Origin: Aminivibrio sp.
Lineage (GTDB): Bacteria; Synergistota; Synergistia; Synergistales; Aminobacteriaceae
Assembly: GCF_016756745.1 (NCBI RefSeq)
Contig: NZ_JAESIH010000041.1
Location: 7,104-71,103, forward strand
Length of the DNA stretch: 64,000 nucleotides
Direction: 5' to 3'
Shown: positions 16,835-26,056 of the stretch, piece by piece
Layout: the number at the start of each line of letters is the position of its first letter
Numbering within the stretch: position 1 is the stretch's first letter
Position numbers and translations under genes: made by a program
Notes under the pieces: model-generated
Database searches by the model: none
Told to the model about the DNA's origin: nothing
What the model saw: only the letters and a program-made list of their open reading frames with translations

Positions 16835-17860
16835 CTAGGCCTTCGCCTTCCTGTGGCCGAGATACAGATCGTAGTGCTTCTTCAGCATGGTCGGAATGGG
16901 TAGGGTGTAGGGGCACTTTTTCACGCAGGCCCCGCATTCCGTGCACTTCGTCAAGGTGTCCATGTTCGCGGAGGCGAACTCCGAGGCCACCTCCGGGGAC
17001 ATGCGGCTCGCCAGCAGGGGGTAGATCATTCCCTGGGTGATGGAGACTCCCTGGGGGCAGGGCTGGCAGTACTCGCACCGGCGGCAGAACTGGCCTCCCA
17101 GTTCTTTTCGGACCGCTTCCATGGCGGCAAGGTCATCGGCGGTGACCTCGTTTGGTTTCTCATAGAACGCGACGATCTGCTCCACCGATTCCGCCGAGTC
17201 ATACCCGGGGATGGGGAAGAGGTTCTCGTGGGAACGGAGGTACTTAAAGGCCAGGGCCGCGTCGGTGATGGCCCCGCCCGCGAAGGGTTTCATGGCGAGG
17301 ATGGCAACCCCCTTTTCCCGGGCGAGGGGGTGGAGTTCCTTTGCCGCATCGGTTTCGATGAAGTTGAAGGGAAACTGGATGGAGACGAACAGGCCGGATT
17401 CCACGTGCTTCCTCGCCATGGAGAGGCTGTGGGAGGTGATGCCGATGAAGCGGATCTTCCCCGCCTTCTGTGCCTCCAGGGCCGCCTCCATGGCGCCCCC
17501 CGGAGCCAAGATCTTCTCCCAGTCCTTTTCGAGGACCACCTGGTGGAATTGGAAAAGGTCGATATAGTCGGTATTCATGCGCCTGAGACTCAGGTCGATG
17601 TGCTCCGCGGCGGAGGGGGCGTCCCGCTTCATGGTCTTGGTGGCGAGGAAAATCTTGTCTCTCACCGGGGCGAGGGCCCTGCCGATCTTCTCCTCGCTGT
17701 CGTGGTAGGCGTTCGCCGTGTCAAAGAGGGTGATGCCCAAGTCGAAGGCCCGGCGGAGGGTCCGCTCGGCATCGGCAAAGGATAGCCGGATGATGGGAAT
17801 GCCTCCGAATCCTACTTCAGACAGGGAAACTCCCGTTTTCCCGAAGGGAAAGTATCTCAT
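16835..17860 (-). CDS. Aldo/keto reductase with C-terminal ferredoxin-like domain
   Basis: This 341-residue protein has the AKR catalytic set (DTANAYHDSEEKIG with Asp and Tyr, LATKTMK with Lys, LFQFHQV with His) in the first 120 residues. A C-terminal iron-sulfur part has CRRCEYCQPCPQG and CTECGACVKKCP, enough cysteines for two [4Fe-4S] clusters. This AKR subgroup is common in anaerobes, and the substrate is unknown. It starts the three-gene minus-strand run that continues with the DMT carrier and M20 hydrolase. Confidence 0.9.
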   Translation of the reverse strand: MRYFPFGKTGVSLSEVGFGGIPIIRLSFADAERTLRRAFDLGITLFDTANAYHDSEEKIGRALAPVRDKIFLATKTMKRDAPSAAEHIDLSLRRMNTDYIDLFQFHQVVLEKDWEKILAPGGAMEAALEAQKAGKIRFIGITSHSLSMARKHVESGLFVSIQFPFNFIETDAAKELHPLAREKGVAILAMKPFAGGAITDAALAFKYLRSHENLFPIPGYDSAESVEQIVAFYEKPNEVTADDLAAMEAVRKELGGQFCRRCEYCQPCPQGVSITQGMIYPLLASRMSPEVASEFASANMDTLTKCTECGACVKKCPYTLPIPTMLKKHYDLYLGHRKAKA

Positions 17861-17948
17861 GGTCGTCAGCTCCTTCTCGCCGGACGGTTTCCGGCATTTC
17901 GTAAAGGATAGCAGAGAACTCGCCGGAGCGGAAGAGAGGAGAATGATC

Positions 17949-18164
17949 GTAAAACCGCAGGTTTTTCGGGCGGCGGGAGTGTTGCCGGGCGCAGCGCCAG
18001 GCCGAGAAACCGACAGGGATGTAGGTTTAACAAGCAGGCAACCGGCGAAGGAAGAGAGCCGCGGGACTCGCTTGAGCAGTTGTCACGGATGACAATGTGC
18101 ACCGGCGGCCCAAGCGAGCACCGGAAATGCTCCTCGCTGCCCTTCCTGTGCCGCAAATTTCAGG
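17949..18164 (+). mobile_element. CCTAAATCC-family structured element, copy C (decayed)
   Basis: Bases from GTAAAACCGCAGG to CCGCAAATTTCAGG resemble the family but carry many changes, so the ends no longer pair well. Recognisable parts are GGGAGTGTTGCCGGG, GAAACCGACAGGGATG, AGCAGTTGTCACGGATGACA and GGCGGCCCAAGCGAGCACCGG. A segment ACAAGCAGGCAACCGGCGAA is shared with copy A only. It fills most of the 386-base gap between the reductase and the sugar operon, and ends 2 bases before the -35 element of that operon. Confidence 0.75.
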
Positions 18165-18166
18165 GT

Positions 18167-18195
18167 TTGCTTTCCCGTTGCACTTTGCCTATACT
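18167..18195 (+). promoter_or_regulatory. Promoter of the sugar operon
   Basis: TTGCTT (18167-18172), a 17-base spacer and TATACT (18190-18195), with the SorC-type regulator starting about 50 bases downstream. It sits directly next to the right end of element copy C. Confidence 0.65.
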
Positions 18196-18246
18196 GTGCC
18201 TGGAGAGAAAATTATTTCAGGAACATCTTTCAAACGGAGGAACCCT

Positions 18247-19209
18247 ATGTATTCGGACGCCCTGCTGGTAAAAGCCTCGGAACTCTACTACTACTCCCGG
18301 ATGTCCCAGGCCGAGATCGGCCGGGTGCTGGGTGTCTCCGTCCCCACAGTCTCCCGCATCCTCCAGGAGGCCATGGAACGGGGAGTCATCGAGGTCCGCA
18401 TCCGGGACACCCTTACCCGGACGGCCGACGCCGAGGAGGAACTGAAAAAGAAATTCGGCCTGCTGGATGCCGTGGTGGTGGAGATTCCCCAGGACACGGA
18501 CGGCAATTTCCTCCGCAAGCTCCTCGGCAAGAAGGCGAGCGAGCTGATGCCCCGATACTTCGACCGGGGAGGAACGGTGGGCATAGGGTGCGGGGTGACC
18601 ATCAGGGAGATGATCGAGTCCCTGGACCGCTCGCGCCGTTTTCCCGACCTGAGGATCGTCCCCCTTCTGGGGGGATGGGGCAAGGAAGAGCCCGAGCGGG
18701 AAACGAACCGCCTCGCCAGCGACATGGGCAATATCCTGGGGTGCGCTTTTTCCTATCTGCTTGCCCCGGCCATAGTCAGTTCCGCGGAAGTGCGGGACCT
18801 GCTGCTGCAGGAACCCCAGATCCAACTTACCACCCGCCTGTGGGATTCGGTGAAGACGGCCTTTTTCTCCATCGGCCCCGAACTGGACAGGATGTTCTTT
18901 CCCTACATCCCGGCGGAGTACCTCGACATGGAAAAGGCCCGCAAAGTGGGAGGCGTGGGCGACGTGCTCGGCAGGATCATCGACGGGAAGGGGGAGGAAG
19001 TGCCCATCCCCTACAACGGCAGGCTGGTGAGCATCCCCTTCAAAACCCTCAAGAAAATTCCCCGCCGTGTGGGCATCGGCGGTGGGCCCCAGAAATACCG
19101 GGGAATCTACGCCGCCCTGGCGGGAAAACTTGTGAACGTGCTCATCACGGATTACGAGACGAGCGAATATCTCTTGCACCTGGAGGCGATGGAACATGAC
19201 GGTATTTGA
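18247..19209 (+). CDS. SorC/DeoR-type sugar-binding transcription regulator
   Basis: This 320-residue protein has an N-terminal helix-turn-helix (YYYSRMSQAEIGRVLGVSVP and TVSRILQEA, about residues 12-42) and a C-terminal SorC-type sugar-binding domain (VGIGCGVTIREMIESL, LLGGWG, GVGDVLGRIIDGKG, RVGIGGGPQKYRGIYAAL). These regulators respond to a phosphorylated sugar. ATG 18247 has AACGGAGGAA before it. It is first in the sugar operon and overlaps the BtpA-like gene by 14 bases, so it probably controls its own operon. Confidence 0.9.
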   Translation: MYSDALLVKASELYYYSRMSQAEIGRVLGVSVPTVSRILQEAMERGVIEVRIRDTLTRTADAEEELKKKFGLLDAVVVEIPQDTDGNFLRKLLGKKASELMPRYFDRGGTVGIGCGVTIREMIESLDRSRRFPDLRIVPLLGGWGKEEPERETNRLASDMGNILGCAFSYLLAPAIVSSAEVRDLLLQEPQIQLTTRLWDSVKTAFFSIGPELDRMFFPYIPAEYLDMEKARKVGGVGDVLGRIIDGKGEEVPIPYNGRLVSIPFKTLKKIPRRVGIGGGPQKYRGIYAALAGKLVNVLITDYETSEYLLHLEAMEHDGI

Positions 19210-20005
19210 AGAACTGTTCAAGGTAAAGAAACCCCTTCTCGGGATGGTGCACTTTCCGCCCCTTCCCGGATCCCCCCTCTACGACGCAGGGGCGGGTATG
19301 CGGAAAATCCGGGACACGGCCCTGAGGGACGCGGAAGCCTTGGTGAAGGCGGGTTTCGACGGTATTGTCTTCAGCAACGAGGGAGACCGCCCCTATCTTT
19401 CGAAGGTTGACAACGCCACTGTGGCGGCCATGAGCAGGGTCATCTCGGAAACCTCGGCGACCTTTGACGTACCCTTCGGCCTTTCCGTCCTCGCCGATCC
19501 CGAGGCCGCCGTGGCCATCGGAGCGGCGGTGGAGGCAGATTTCGTCCGTATCTTCCTTTCCTGGGTCTTCGTGGGCGACTGGGGCATTGTGGACCCGGAC
19601 GCGGGGAAGATCCAGAGGCTCAAATCCTCCCTGTCCGGGAACATGAAGGTGTTTGCCAACATCTCGGGCCATACGGAACCCCTGGGGGGCCGGAAGCTCG
19701 AGGACATCGCCAGGGGCGCGGTAAAGTTCGGCCTCGCCGACGCGGTCTGCCTGGCGGGCACCACTGCCGGGAGCGAGATTGCCGAGGACGACCTCCGGGC
19801 TGCCCGCCGGGGAGCGGGGGATGCCCCCGTGATCGCCGGCACCGGCGTGAGCGTTGAGAACGCCGAGCGTATGCTCTCCCTGGCCGATGGCGTGATCATG
19901 GGAACAAGCATCAAGTATGGCAGGGACACCTTCAAACCCGTGGACCCGGAGAAGGCCGCCGAGTTCATCCGCCGGACGAAGGAAATCAGGGACAGGCTGA
20001 AATGA
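19196..20005 (+). CDS. BtpA/SgcQ-family protein
   Basis: This 269-residue protein fits PF03437: LLGMVHFPPLPGSPLYDAG at the N-terminus, GFDGIVFSNEGDRPYL, then a TIM-barrel pattern ending VIAGTGVSVENAERML and DGVIMGTSIKYGRDTF. The family includes SgcQ, found in sugar operons, and the photosystem-I-linked BtpA; its reaction is not known. Overlaps with both neighbours (14 and 4 bases) show it belongs to the sugar operon, where a role in breaking down a phosphorylated sugar is likely. Confidence 0.85.
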   Translation: MTVFEELFKVKKPLLGMVHFPPLPGSPLYDAGAGMRKIRDTALRDAEALVKAGFDGIVFSNEGDRPYLSKVDNATVAAMSRVISETSATFDVPFGLSVLADPEAAVAIGAAVEADFVRIFLSWVFVGDWGIVDPDAGKIQRLKSSLSGNMKVFANISGHTEPLGGRKLEDIARGAVKFGLADAVCLAGTTAGSEIAEDDLRAARRGAGDAPVIAGTGVSVENAERMLSLADGVIMGTSIKYGRDTFKPVDPEKAAEFIRRTKEIRDRLK

Positions 20006-21483
20006 CCGTCCTCGAGACCCGGAACCTCACCAAGGAATTTCCCGGGGTACGGGCACTTTCCGACTTCTCCTTCACCCTGGAGAAGGGAGAGATTCATGGG
20101 CTCGTGGGCGAAAACGGGGCGGGGAAATCCACTCTGGTGAAGATCCTCGCGGGGGTTCACACCCCTACTTCGGGGTCCTTCCTTCTGAACGGCGGAGAGA
20201 TGCATTTCCGGTCTCCCCGGGACGCGGCGGACTGCATCGGCGTGGTGCACCAGGAGAGAGAGCTTGTGCCCCATTTTTCAGGGTGGGAGAACCTTTTCCT
20301 CGGCCTTGAATTTACCTCCGCCGGTTTTCTGCGGAAGAAAAAGATGCGGGAAGATGCCCTCCGGTTTGCTGAAAAATACGGCATGGACGTGGATCTCGAC
20401 GCCCCCGCGTCCGAGATGGGCAGCGGGAGACAGGAAATGCTCTCCATCCTGAAGGTGCTCTTCCGGAACCCGGAAGTGGTGATCTTCGACGAACCCACCG
20501 CCCCCCTGAGCGTGAAGGAGTGCGAAAGCCTCTTCGCCCTCATCCGGGACCTGAAGGCCCGCGGACTGGCCATTCTGTACATTTCCCATCATCTTTCCGA
20601 AGTGCTTGAACTTACGGACCGGGTAACGGTCCTCAGGAACGGGAAAAAGGTGGATACATTGGATACTTCCTCCGTGGACGAACAGGGGCTCATCCGCCTG
20701 ATGATCGACAGGGATCTCGCCGGGCAGTACCCCAAGCGTCCCATTGCGCTGGGGGAAGAGGTCTTTGCGATGGAAGGATGCTCTTCGGCGGCAGGCAGGT
20801 TCAAAGACGTGTCCTTTTCCGTCCGCCGGGGAGAGATCGTCGGGTTTGCCGGGCTCGTGGGCTCGGGCAGGACGGAACTGGCCCGGGCGGTCTTCTGCGG
20901 TCTCCCCTTCGAGGAAGGCGTCATGCGTCTTGCCGGAAAAGCCTTCACTTCCCGGAGCCCCGGAGAGAGCATCGGGAAAGGCATTGCCATGATACCGGAG
21001 AACCGCAGGGAAGAAGGGGTCGTCTCCGACCTGTCCGTGGGAGAAAACCTTGTGCTGCCCCTGCTGGGCAATTTCACCTCCCTGGGCTTTCTCCGGAAGA
21101 AGGATGCCGCCCGGCATGCCGTCTCGGTTTCGGAACGCCTGTCCATCAAATCGGCGGGGCTGTCCCAGGACGTGCGGACCCTGAGCGGAGGCAACCAGCA
21201 GAAAGTCTCGGTGGGGAAGTGGTTTGGCACACCCTCCTTACTTTGGATTTTCGACGAGCCCACCCAGGGGATCGATGTGGACGCCAAGCGGGAGGTGTAC
21301 TCCATCATGGAGGATCTCGCCGAGGGCGGGGCTGGCGTGTGGTTCATCAGTTCCGATCTTCGGGAGCTGCTCGCCATGGCCGACAGAATCATCGTCATGA
21401 GAAACAACCGCATCGCCGGGGAGTTCCGCCCCCCCTGCGACAGCGAAGAAATACTCGCCACCATGATGGGGGAGGAGAGCTGA
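20002..21483 (+). CDS. Sugar ABC transporter ATPase (RbsA type, two ATPase domains)
   Basis: This 493-residue protein is a tandem ABC ATPase of the CUT2 class. Domain 1 has GLVGENGAGKSTLVKIL and IFDEPTAPLS but a degenerate signature (MGSGRQEML). Domain 2 has the usual CUT2 degenerate Walker A (GFAGLVGSGRTELARA), an intact signature TLSGGNQQKVSVGKW and IFDEPTQGID. It powers import of a monosaccharide with the permease and binding protein that follow. GTG/ATG overlap with the upstream gene indicates translational coupling. Confidence 0.93.
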   Translation: MTVLETRNLTKEFPGVRALSDFSFTLEKGEIHGLVGENGAGKSTLVKILAGVHTPTSGSFLLNGGEMHFRSPRDAADCIGVVHQERELVPHFSGWENLFLGLEFTSAGFLRKKKMREDALRFAEKYGMDVDLDAPASEMGSGRQEMLSILKVLFRNPEVVIFDEPTAPLSVKECESLFALIRDLKARGLAILYISHHLSEVLELTDRVTVLRNGKKVDTLDTSSVDEQGLIRLMIDRDLAGQYPKRPIALGEEVFAMEGCSSAAGRFKDVSFSVRRGEIVGFAGLVGSGRTELARAVFCGLPFEEGVMRLAGKAFTSRSPGESIGKGIAMIPENRREEGVVSDLSVGENLVLPLLGNFTSLGFLRKKDAARHAVSVSERLSIKSAGLSQDVRTLSGGNQQKVSVGKWFGTPSLLWIFDEPTQGIDVDAKREVYSIMEDLAEGGAGVWFISSDLRELLAMADRIIVMRNNRIAGEFRPPCDSEEILATMMGEES

Positions 21484-21484
21484 C

Positions 21485-22444
21485 ATGTCCCAGGAAAAAC
21501 TGAATTTCCAGCGGTCGCTGACGAGGTTCGGCACCATACTCGCCCTGATCGTCATCTCGGCGGGTTTTGCCCTTGCCGTCCCCGGCTTTGCAGGCGGGGA
21601 GAACATCATGAACATCCTGCGGCAGATCGCCCTGCTGGCGGTCATTTCAGAAGGTTTTACCATGTGCCTCATCGTAGGCGAACTGGACCTGGCCTTTCCC
21701 CATATCGCCAGCCTGTCAGGGGCTCTCGTGGCGGGGCTCATCTTCGGGGGAATGCACCCCCTGGCGGCGGTGCTCTTCTCCCTGGCCGTGGGGATCGCTT
21801 TCGGCCTGGCGGCGGGACTGTTGGTGACCAAGATCGGCATCCCGTCCCTCATCACCACCCTTGCCACGGGCATTATCGCCGGAGGCATGGTCTATATGTA
21901 TACCAAGGGAGTCTCCTTCTACGGCCAGATGCCCCCATCCTTTCTAGCCCTCGGCAGGGGGAGCGTGGGACCTGTACCCTCGCTCATCTTCATCATGTTC
22001 GCTGTGGTCGCCGCGGCCCAGGTAATGATCTCGTGCACCCGCACCGGCAAGTACATGCAGGCCACGGGGGCCAACCCGGCGGCGTCGCGCCTCGCGGGCA
22101 TCAACATCGACCGGTGCAAAATCCTGGCCCTCTGTCTTTCGGGACTGGCGGCGGCCTTCACGGGCATCCTGCTCACGTCCCGCCTCGGTTCGGCCAACCC
22201 CGAGGGCGCCTCGGGGTTCATGATGGACGCTTTCGCGGCGGCCCTCCTCGGTATGACGGTCCTCAGCGTCGGCCGGGCGAATCCTTTCGGTACCTTCGTC
22301 GGTGCCCTCATGATTGGGGTCATCAACAACGGCATGACTCTCGCCGGGGCACCCTACTACACCCAGGACATCGTGAAGGGGCTCATCATCCTGCTGTCGG
22401 TCACCATTACGTCCCTTCAGGCGAAAAAGATGGCGCGGCACTGA
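21485..22444 (+). CDS. Sugar ABC transporter permease (RbsC type)
   Basis: This 319-residue membrane protein has 8-10 hydrophobic helices and CUT2 permease features: FTMCLIVGELDLAFPHIASL (the common GGIDLSVG region in altered form), GNPxA-type ATGANPAASRLAGINIDR, the ATPase-contact loop, and SVGRANPFGTFVGALMIGVI near the end. It forms the membrane channel for the operon's sugar. It starts one base after the ATPase stop codon. Confidence 0.92.
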   Translation: MSQEKLNFQRSLTRFGTILALIVISAGFALAVPGFAGGENIMNILRQIALLAVISEGFTMCLIVGELDLAFPHIASLSGALVAGLIFGGMHPLAAVLFSLAVGIAFGLAAGLLVTKIGIPSLITTLATGIIAGGMVYMYTKGVSFYGQMPPSFLALGRGSVGPVPSLIFIMFAVVAAAQVMISCTRTGKYMQATGANPAASRLAGINIDRCKILALCLSGLAAAFTGILLTSRLGSANPEGASGFMMDAFAAALLGMTVLSVGRANPFGTFVGALMIGVINNGMTLAGAPYYTQDIVKGLIILLSVTITSLQAKKMARH

Positions 22445-22502
22445 CCGCGTCCGGAAAGATCCATTGAACCGGAGCGAAACACCAATCAGGGAGGGAAGAA
22501 CG

Positions 22503-23432
22503 ATGAAAAGAACGGTACTTTTGTTGGCGGCAATAGCGGTTGTCCTCGCGGCGGCGGGGTGTGGTGAGGCGAAGGAGATTTCGGTAGGCTTCATCGCCAC
22601 GAACTTTTCGGCGGAGGCCCAGGCGAGGGTGGCCAATTCTTTCGAGAAGCTGGCAAAGGAGAAGGGCTGGGACGTGAAGATGCTTAACTCCGCCGGATCC
22701 ATCGAGACCCAGTCCAACCAGCTCGAGAACCTCTACCAGATGAAGGTTGACGCCGTGGTCATGGCCATGGCCCATCCCCAGGAAATCCGTCCCGCTCTGG
22801 ACAAGCTCGTGGAGGCGAAGATTCCCGTGATCACCATCGACTCCGGGTACGTAGACGGCGTGGTGGCCGACATCACCGCCGACAACTTCGCCATGGGGGC
22901 GAAGGCATCCACCTTCCTGATGGACACCATCGGCGGCCAGGGCAACATCATCGTCATCAAGTTCGAGAAGCACTACGGCACCCGCCGGAGGGGAAAGGTC
23001 CTCGACGTGGTCCTCACCGAGTACCCCGGCGTGAAAGTCCTGGCCGAGTACAGCGTGGTGGCCACCAAGCGCTTCATGGATGACACGAGGGCCGCGATGG
23101 AGACCTACGCAACCCGTTTTGGCGAGCAGATCGACGGCGTGTGGTGCGCCTTCGACCAGCTTGCCTACGTTGCCGGCGACGTTCTCCAGGAGAGAGGAAA
23201 CAAGAAGGCCGTGATCGTGGGCGTTGACGGCAACCAGGAGACCTTCCGGCGGATCGGCGCCGGACAGATGTCCGCCACGGTGGCCCAGCCCTTCGAAGCC
23301 ATGGCGGGGAAGGCCATAGAGCTGGTGAACTCGCTCGCCGTGGAAGGAAAGACCGTTGAGGAAGCCACGGGCGGCCGGAAGATCTTCTACATGGACGCTC
23401 CTCTCATTGACAGGACCAGCCTGCCGGAATAA
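22503..23432 (+). CDS. Sugar ABC transporter substrate-binding lipoprotein (RbsB type)
   Basis: This 309-residue protein starts with a lipoprotein signal (VVLAAAGC, Cys20 as the lipid site), followed by a type I periplasmic binding fold: FIATNFSAEAQARVANSFEK, SNQLENLYQMKVDAVVMAMA, IPVITIDSGYVDGVVADITA and KAVIVGVDGNQETFRRI. It should bind a pentose or hexose, probably of the ribose/xylose class. ATG 22503 has GGGAGGGAAGAACG before it; the longer frame would spoil the signal peptide. Confidence 0.92.
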   Translation: MKRTVLLLAAIAVVLAAAGCGEAKEISVGFIATNFSAEAQARVANSFEKLAKEKGWDVKMLNSAGSIETQSNQLENLYQMKVDAVVMAMAHPQEIRPALDKLVEAKIPVITIDSGYVDGVVADITADNFAMGAKASTFLMDTIGGQGNIIVIKFEKHYGTRRRGKVLDVVLTEYPGVKVLAEYSVVATKRFMDDTRAAMETYATRFGEQIDGVWCAFDQLAYVAGDVLQERGNKKAVIVGVDGNQETFRRIGAGQMSATVAQPFEAMAGKAIELVNSLAVEGKTVEEATGGRKIFYMDAPLIDRTSLPE

Positions 23433-23462
23433 CAACCGTACAGGAAAAAAACAGCACGCTGC

Positions 23463-23493
23463 GGGCCGTCGGAAGAACTATTCCGCGCGGCCC
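23463..23493 (+). other. Intercistronic hairpin after the binding-protein gene
   Basis: GGGCCG-T-CGGAA pairs with TTCCG-CG-CGGCCC around a six-base loop, between the binding-protein gene and the kinase gene. It has no T run, so it is more likely an RNA-stabilising or processing site than a terminator, as is common after binding-protein genes. Confidence 0.5.
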
Positions 23494-23514
23494 GTTTCAA
23501 AGGAGATGAAGTCT

Positions 23515-24948
23515 ATGCCGTTGTTTCTGGGAGTGGATATGGGAACGTCCTCCCTCAAGGCCTGCGTGATCGACGGTGAGGGCCATACAGCCGCCAGGGC
23601 GAAGGTCCCTTCAGAGACCCTTTCTCCGGAGGCGGGCATGTACGAAGTGGACGGAGAAAAATGCTGGTGGCGGGGTTTTCTCTCTCTCTGCGGGGAGATC
23701 TCCCGCTCCGTTCCCCTGTCGGAGATCGCAGGAATCTGCGTAAGCTCGGTGTGCGGCTCCTTTATCCCGGTGGACGGGCAGGGACGGCAGACCCACAACG
23801 CCATCCTTTACGGCATTGACCGGCGGGCAGTGGAGCAGGCGGATGGCCTGAACGCAAAATACGGTCCGAAGCTGGCTGCAAGGCTCGGGGGGCCCTTCAC
23901 CACCCATTCCGTCTTCCCCAAAATCCTCTGGCTGAAGAAGCATCGCCCTGATGTTTTCAGCAAAACCGCCTTCTTCATCGAGCCCAACAACTTCGTCACC
24001 TACCGCCTTACCGGGGAGCGGGCCTGGGACTTCCCCTCCGCCGCCGGGACAACTCTTGTGGACCGTCCTGTCATGGAGTGGCCACGGGACCTCTTCGACG
24101 GAGAGGGAGTGGATCCGGCCCGTTTTCCCCCTCTCCGTTGGCCCCTCTCAGTCCTTGGGCGGGTAACCGCCGGCGCCGGCCGTGAAACGGGACTCCCCGA
24201 AGGTATTCCCGTCGCCGCCGGAGCCTGCGATATCAATGCCGAGGCGGCAGCGGCCAAGGCTTTTTTTCCGGGGGACTGCGTTGTGGTCTTCGGGTCCACG
24301 GTGAGCCTCCTCCTGACCACGGAGAGGCCTGCCGAGGTTCCGGGCTTCGTCTCCGGAATGTCCCTCCTCGAGGGAACCTTCCGCATCGGGGCGGCCACAG
24401 CGTCGGGATCCCGGTTTCTTCAGTGGATGAACCGGACCTTCCGTGCGGGGGACCCGGAGGGGGAAAAATCCCCTACGGGCATTCTCATCCTCCCGTGGCT
24501 CGACGGGGCGAGAACTCCCTTCCACAATCCGGAGGCCAGGATGACCTTTTCCGGCATGGACAGCTCGGTTACCCCCGGGAGAATGATCCGGGCCGGAAGG
24601 GAAGCCCTGGGCTACGAACTTTCCTTCCTCCTTTCCAGGATCGGGGAGGTCCGATCCGTTCCGGATGTTCTCGACGTTTCCGGGGGGTTGTGCAACGACA
24701 GGACTCTCATGGGGATCATCAGTTCCATTACGGGAAAAAAGCTCCGGCTTCACCGGGATGTGGATGCCTCCTACGGAGATGCCCTCCTGGCCGCCGCAGC
24801 GTCGGGATCCCTTTCGCCGGAGAGGCTGAAAACCATGGGCGGAGAAGGGACCATGGTCTTTCCCGACCGGGGCCTCCACGAGAAATTTCTGTCCTGGAAC
24901 CGCTGCTTCAGGGAACTGGCCGAAAACGGGGGAACAACCCGGCCTTAG
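23515..24948 (+). CDS. FGGY-family carbohydrate kinase
   Basis: This 477-residue protein is a xylulokinase-like FGGY kinase: GVDMGTSSLKACVID at the N-terminus (phosphate-1 loop), YGIDRRAVEQ and FIEPNNFVTYRLTGERAWD in the middle, GACDINAEAAAAKAFFPGD, and VVFGSTVSLLL before the C-terminal ATPase part with VLDVSGGLCNDRTLM. It should phosphorylate the imported sugar. ATG 23515 follows AAAGGAG at a good distance; the ATG at 23506 is too close to that site. It ends the sugar operon and overlaps the convergent AbrB-type gene by 4 bases. Confidence 0.9.
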   Translation: MPLFLGVDMGTSSLKACVIDGEGHTAARAKVPSETLSPEAGMYEVDGEKCWWRGFLSLCGEISRSVPLSEIAGICVSSVCGSFIPVDGQGRQTHNAILYGIDRRAVEQADGLNAKYGPKLAARLGGPFTTHSVFPKILWLKKHRPDVFSKTAFFIEPNNFVTYRLTGERAWDFPSAAGTTLVDRPVMEWPRDLFDGEGVDPARFPPLRWPLSVLGRVTAGAGRETGLPEGIPVAAGACDINAEAAAAKAFFPGDCVVVFGSTVSLLLTTERPAEVPGFVSGMSLLEGTFRIGAATASGSRFLQWMNRTFRAGDPEGEKSPTGILILPWLDGARTPFHNPEARMTFSGMDSSVTPGRMIRAGREALGYELSFLLSRIGEVRSVPDVLDVSGGLCNDRTLMGIISSITGKKLRLHRDVDASYGDALLAAAASGSLSPERLKTMGGEGTMVFPDRGLHEKFLSWNRCFRELAENGGTTRP

Positions 24949-26033
24949 GTGAAAAGAAATGTCATGAGAAGGGGAAACACCATCAGGATCGTCAAGAGGC
25001 GGACCGACTGCAGAATACTCACCCTCAGGGGGTCCGCCCCCATTTCTTCCGAGATGATGGACATCTGGGAGAGTCCTCCCAGGGAAGTGGACAGCAGGCA
25101 GGTGGGGTAGTCCCACCCCGTCATCCTGTGGAGCAGAAAGCCGAGGGAGAGGCTGGCGGCCAGCATGGCGAGGGTGATGGCTATAACCGGGCCGGCCATG
25201 GTGGTGAACTGCCTCAGGGTGTCCGCAGTGATGTTGCCGGCGATGGTGATCCCGATACCTATCTGGGCTGTGGTCCGCAGGGCTCCGGGAATGGGAGGCT
25301 GTTCTTTCCCCGCCAGGTTCATGATAGACACAGCAAACATGGCTCCTGTGAGGATCCCCACGGGAAGGTGGAGGCGGAATCCCGTGAACCCTCCGGCGAG
25401 GGCCACGGCTGCCAGGACGGCAAACCCACGGGCCGAAAGCCTGTTTTCCCACCGCCAGGGAGGAAGGTCGTCGTCTGCCATATCCTGGATTTCCTGGGGC
25501 AGGGGACAGGAACATGAAGGGGCGCCCTGTGTTTTGCCTTCGCACCAGGCTGTCCACCTTCTGCAAAAGATGGGCGTGGCCAGAATGGCAGCGAGAAGCC
25601 GGAAGACCTGCAGAAGGGTAACGCTTGCCACGTCCGCTCCGAGGGACATGGAAAGCAGGGCCATCTCGGAAATGCCTCCGGCGGTGGAGCCCAGGAGAGC
25701 CGTGACGGGTGACAGGTCGCTCATGAGATAGAGCAGGCCGCCTCCCGCAAAGGAGATGGCCAGCATCCCCGCAGAGATAGTGAGGGCCGGGACGGGGAGG
25801 TCCCGAAGGATACGGACCGAGGTTCGGTTCACTTTCTGACCCACGTATGTGCCGATGACGATGTTGCTGAACCACACCAGGTACCGGAGGGGGAACTCGG
25901 GATAGAACCCCGCCAGGTTCAGGGCTGCGGCGAAAGAAAGAGAACCCAGCACTCCCGGAGCGGGCAACCTGAAACGACGGAAAACCAGACAGCCGCCGAT
26001 TCCTGCGGCGAAGACGAGAAGAATACCTGCCAT
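24945..26033 (-). CDS. AbrB-family (PF05145) membrane protein
   Basis: This 362-residue membrane protein has about ten helices in two related halves, each with the family loop pattern (GGISEMALLSMSLGADVASV in the first, LGGLSQMSIISEEMGADPLR in the second). The family was once annotated as ammonia monooxygenase and is now regarded as a membrane permease or regulator of unknown substrate. It is a single minus-strand gene between the sugar operon and the acylphosphatase. Confidence 0.85.
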   Translation of the reverse strand: MAGILLVFAAGIGGCLVFRRFRLPAPGVLGSLSFAAALNLAGFYPEFPLRYLVWFSNIVIGTYVGQKVNRTSVRILRDLPVPALTISAGMLAISFAGGGLLYLMSDLSPVTALLGSTAGGISEMALLSMSLGADVASVTLLQVFRLLAAILATPIFCRRWTAWCEGKTQGAPSCSCPLPQEIQDMADDDLPPWRWENRLSARGFAVLAAVALAGGFTGFRLHLPVGILTGAMFAVSIMNLAGKEQPPIPGALRTTAQIGIGITIAGNITADTLRQFTTMAGPVIAITLAMLAASLSLGFLLHRMTGWDYPTCLLSTSLGGLSQMSIISEEMGADPLRVSILQSVRLLTILMVFPLLMTFLFT

Positions 26034-26056
26034 GGGGATAACCTCCGGATTAAATG

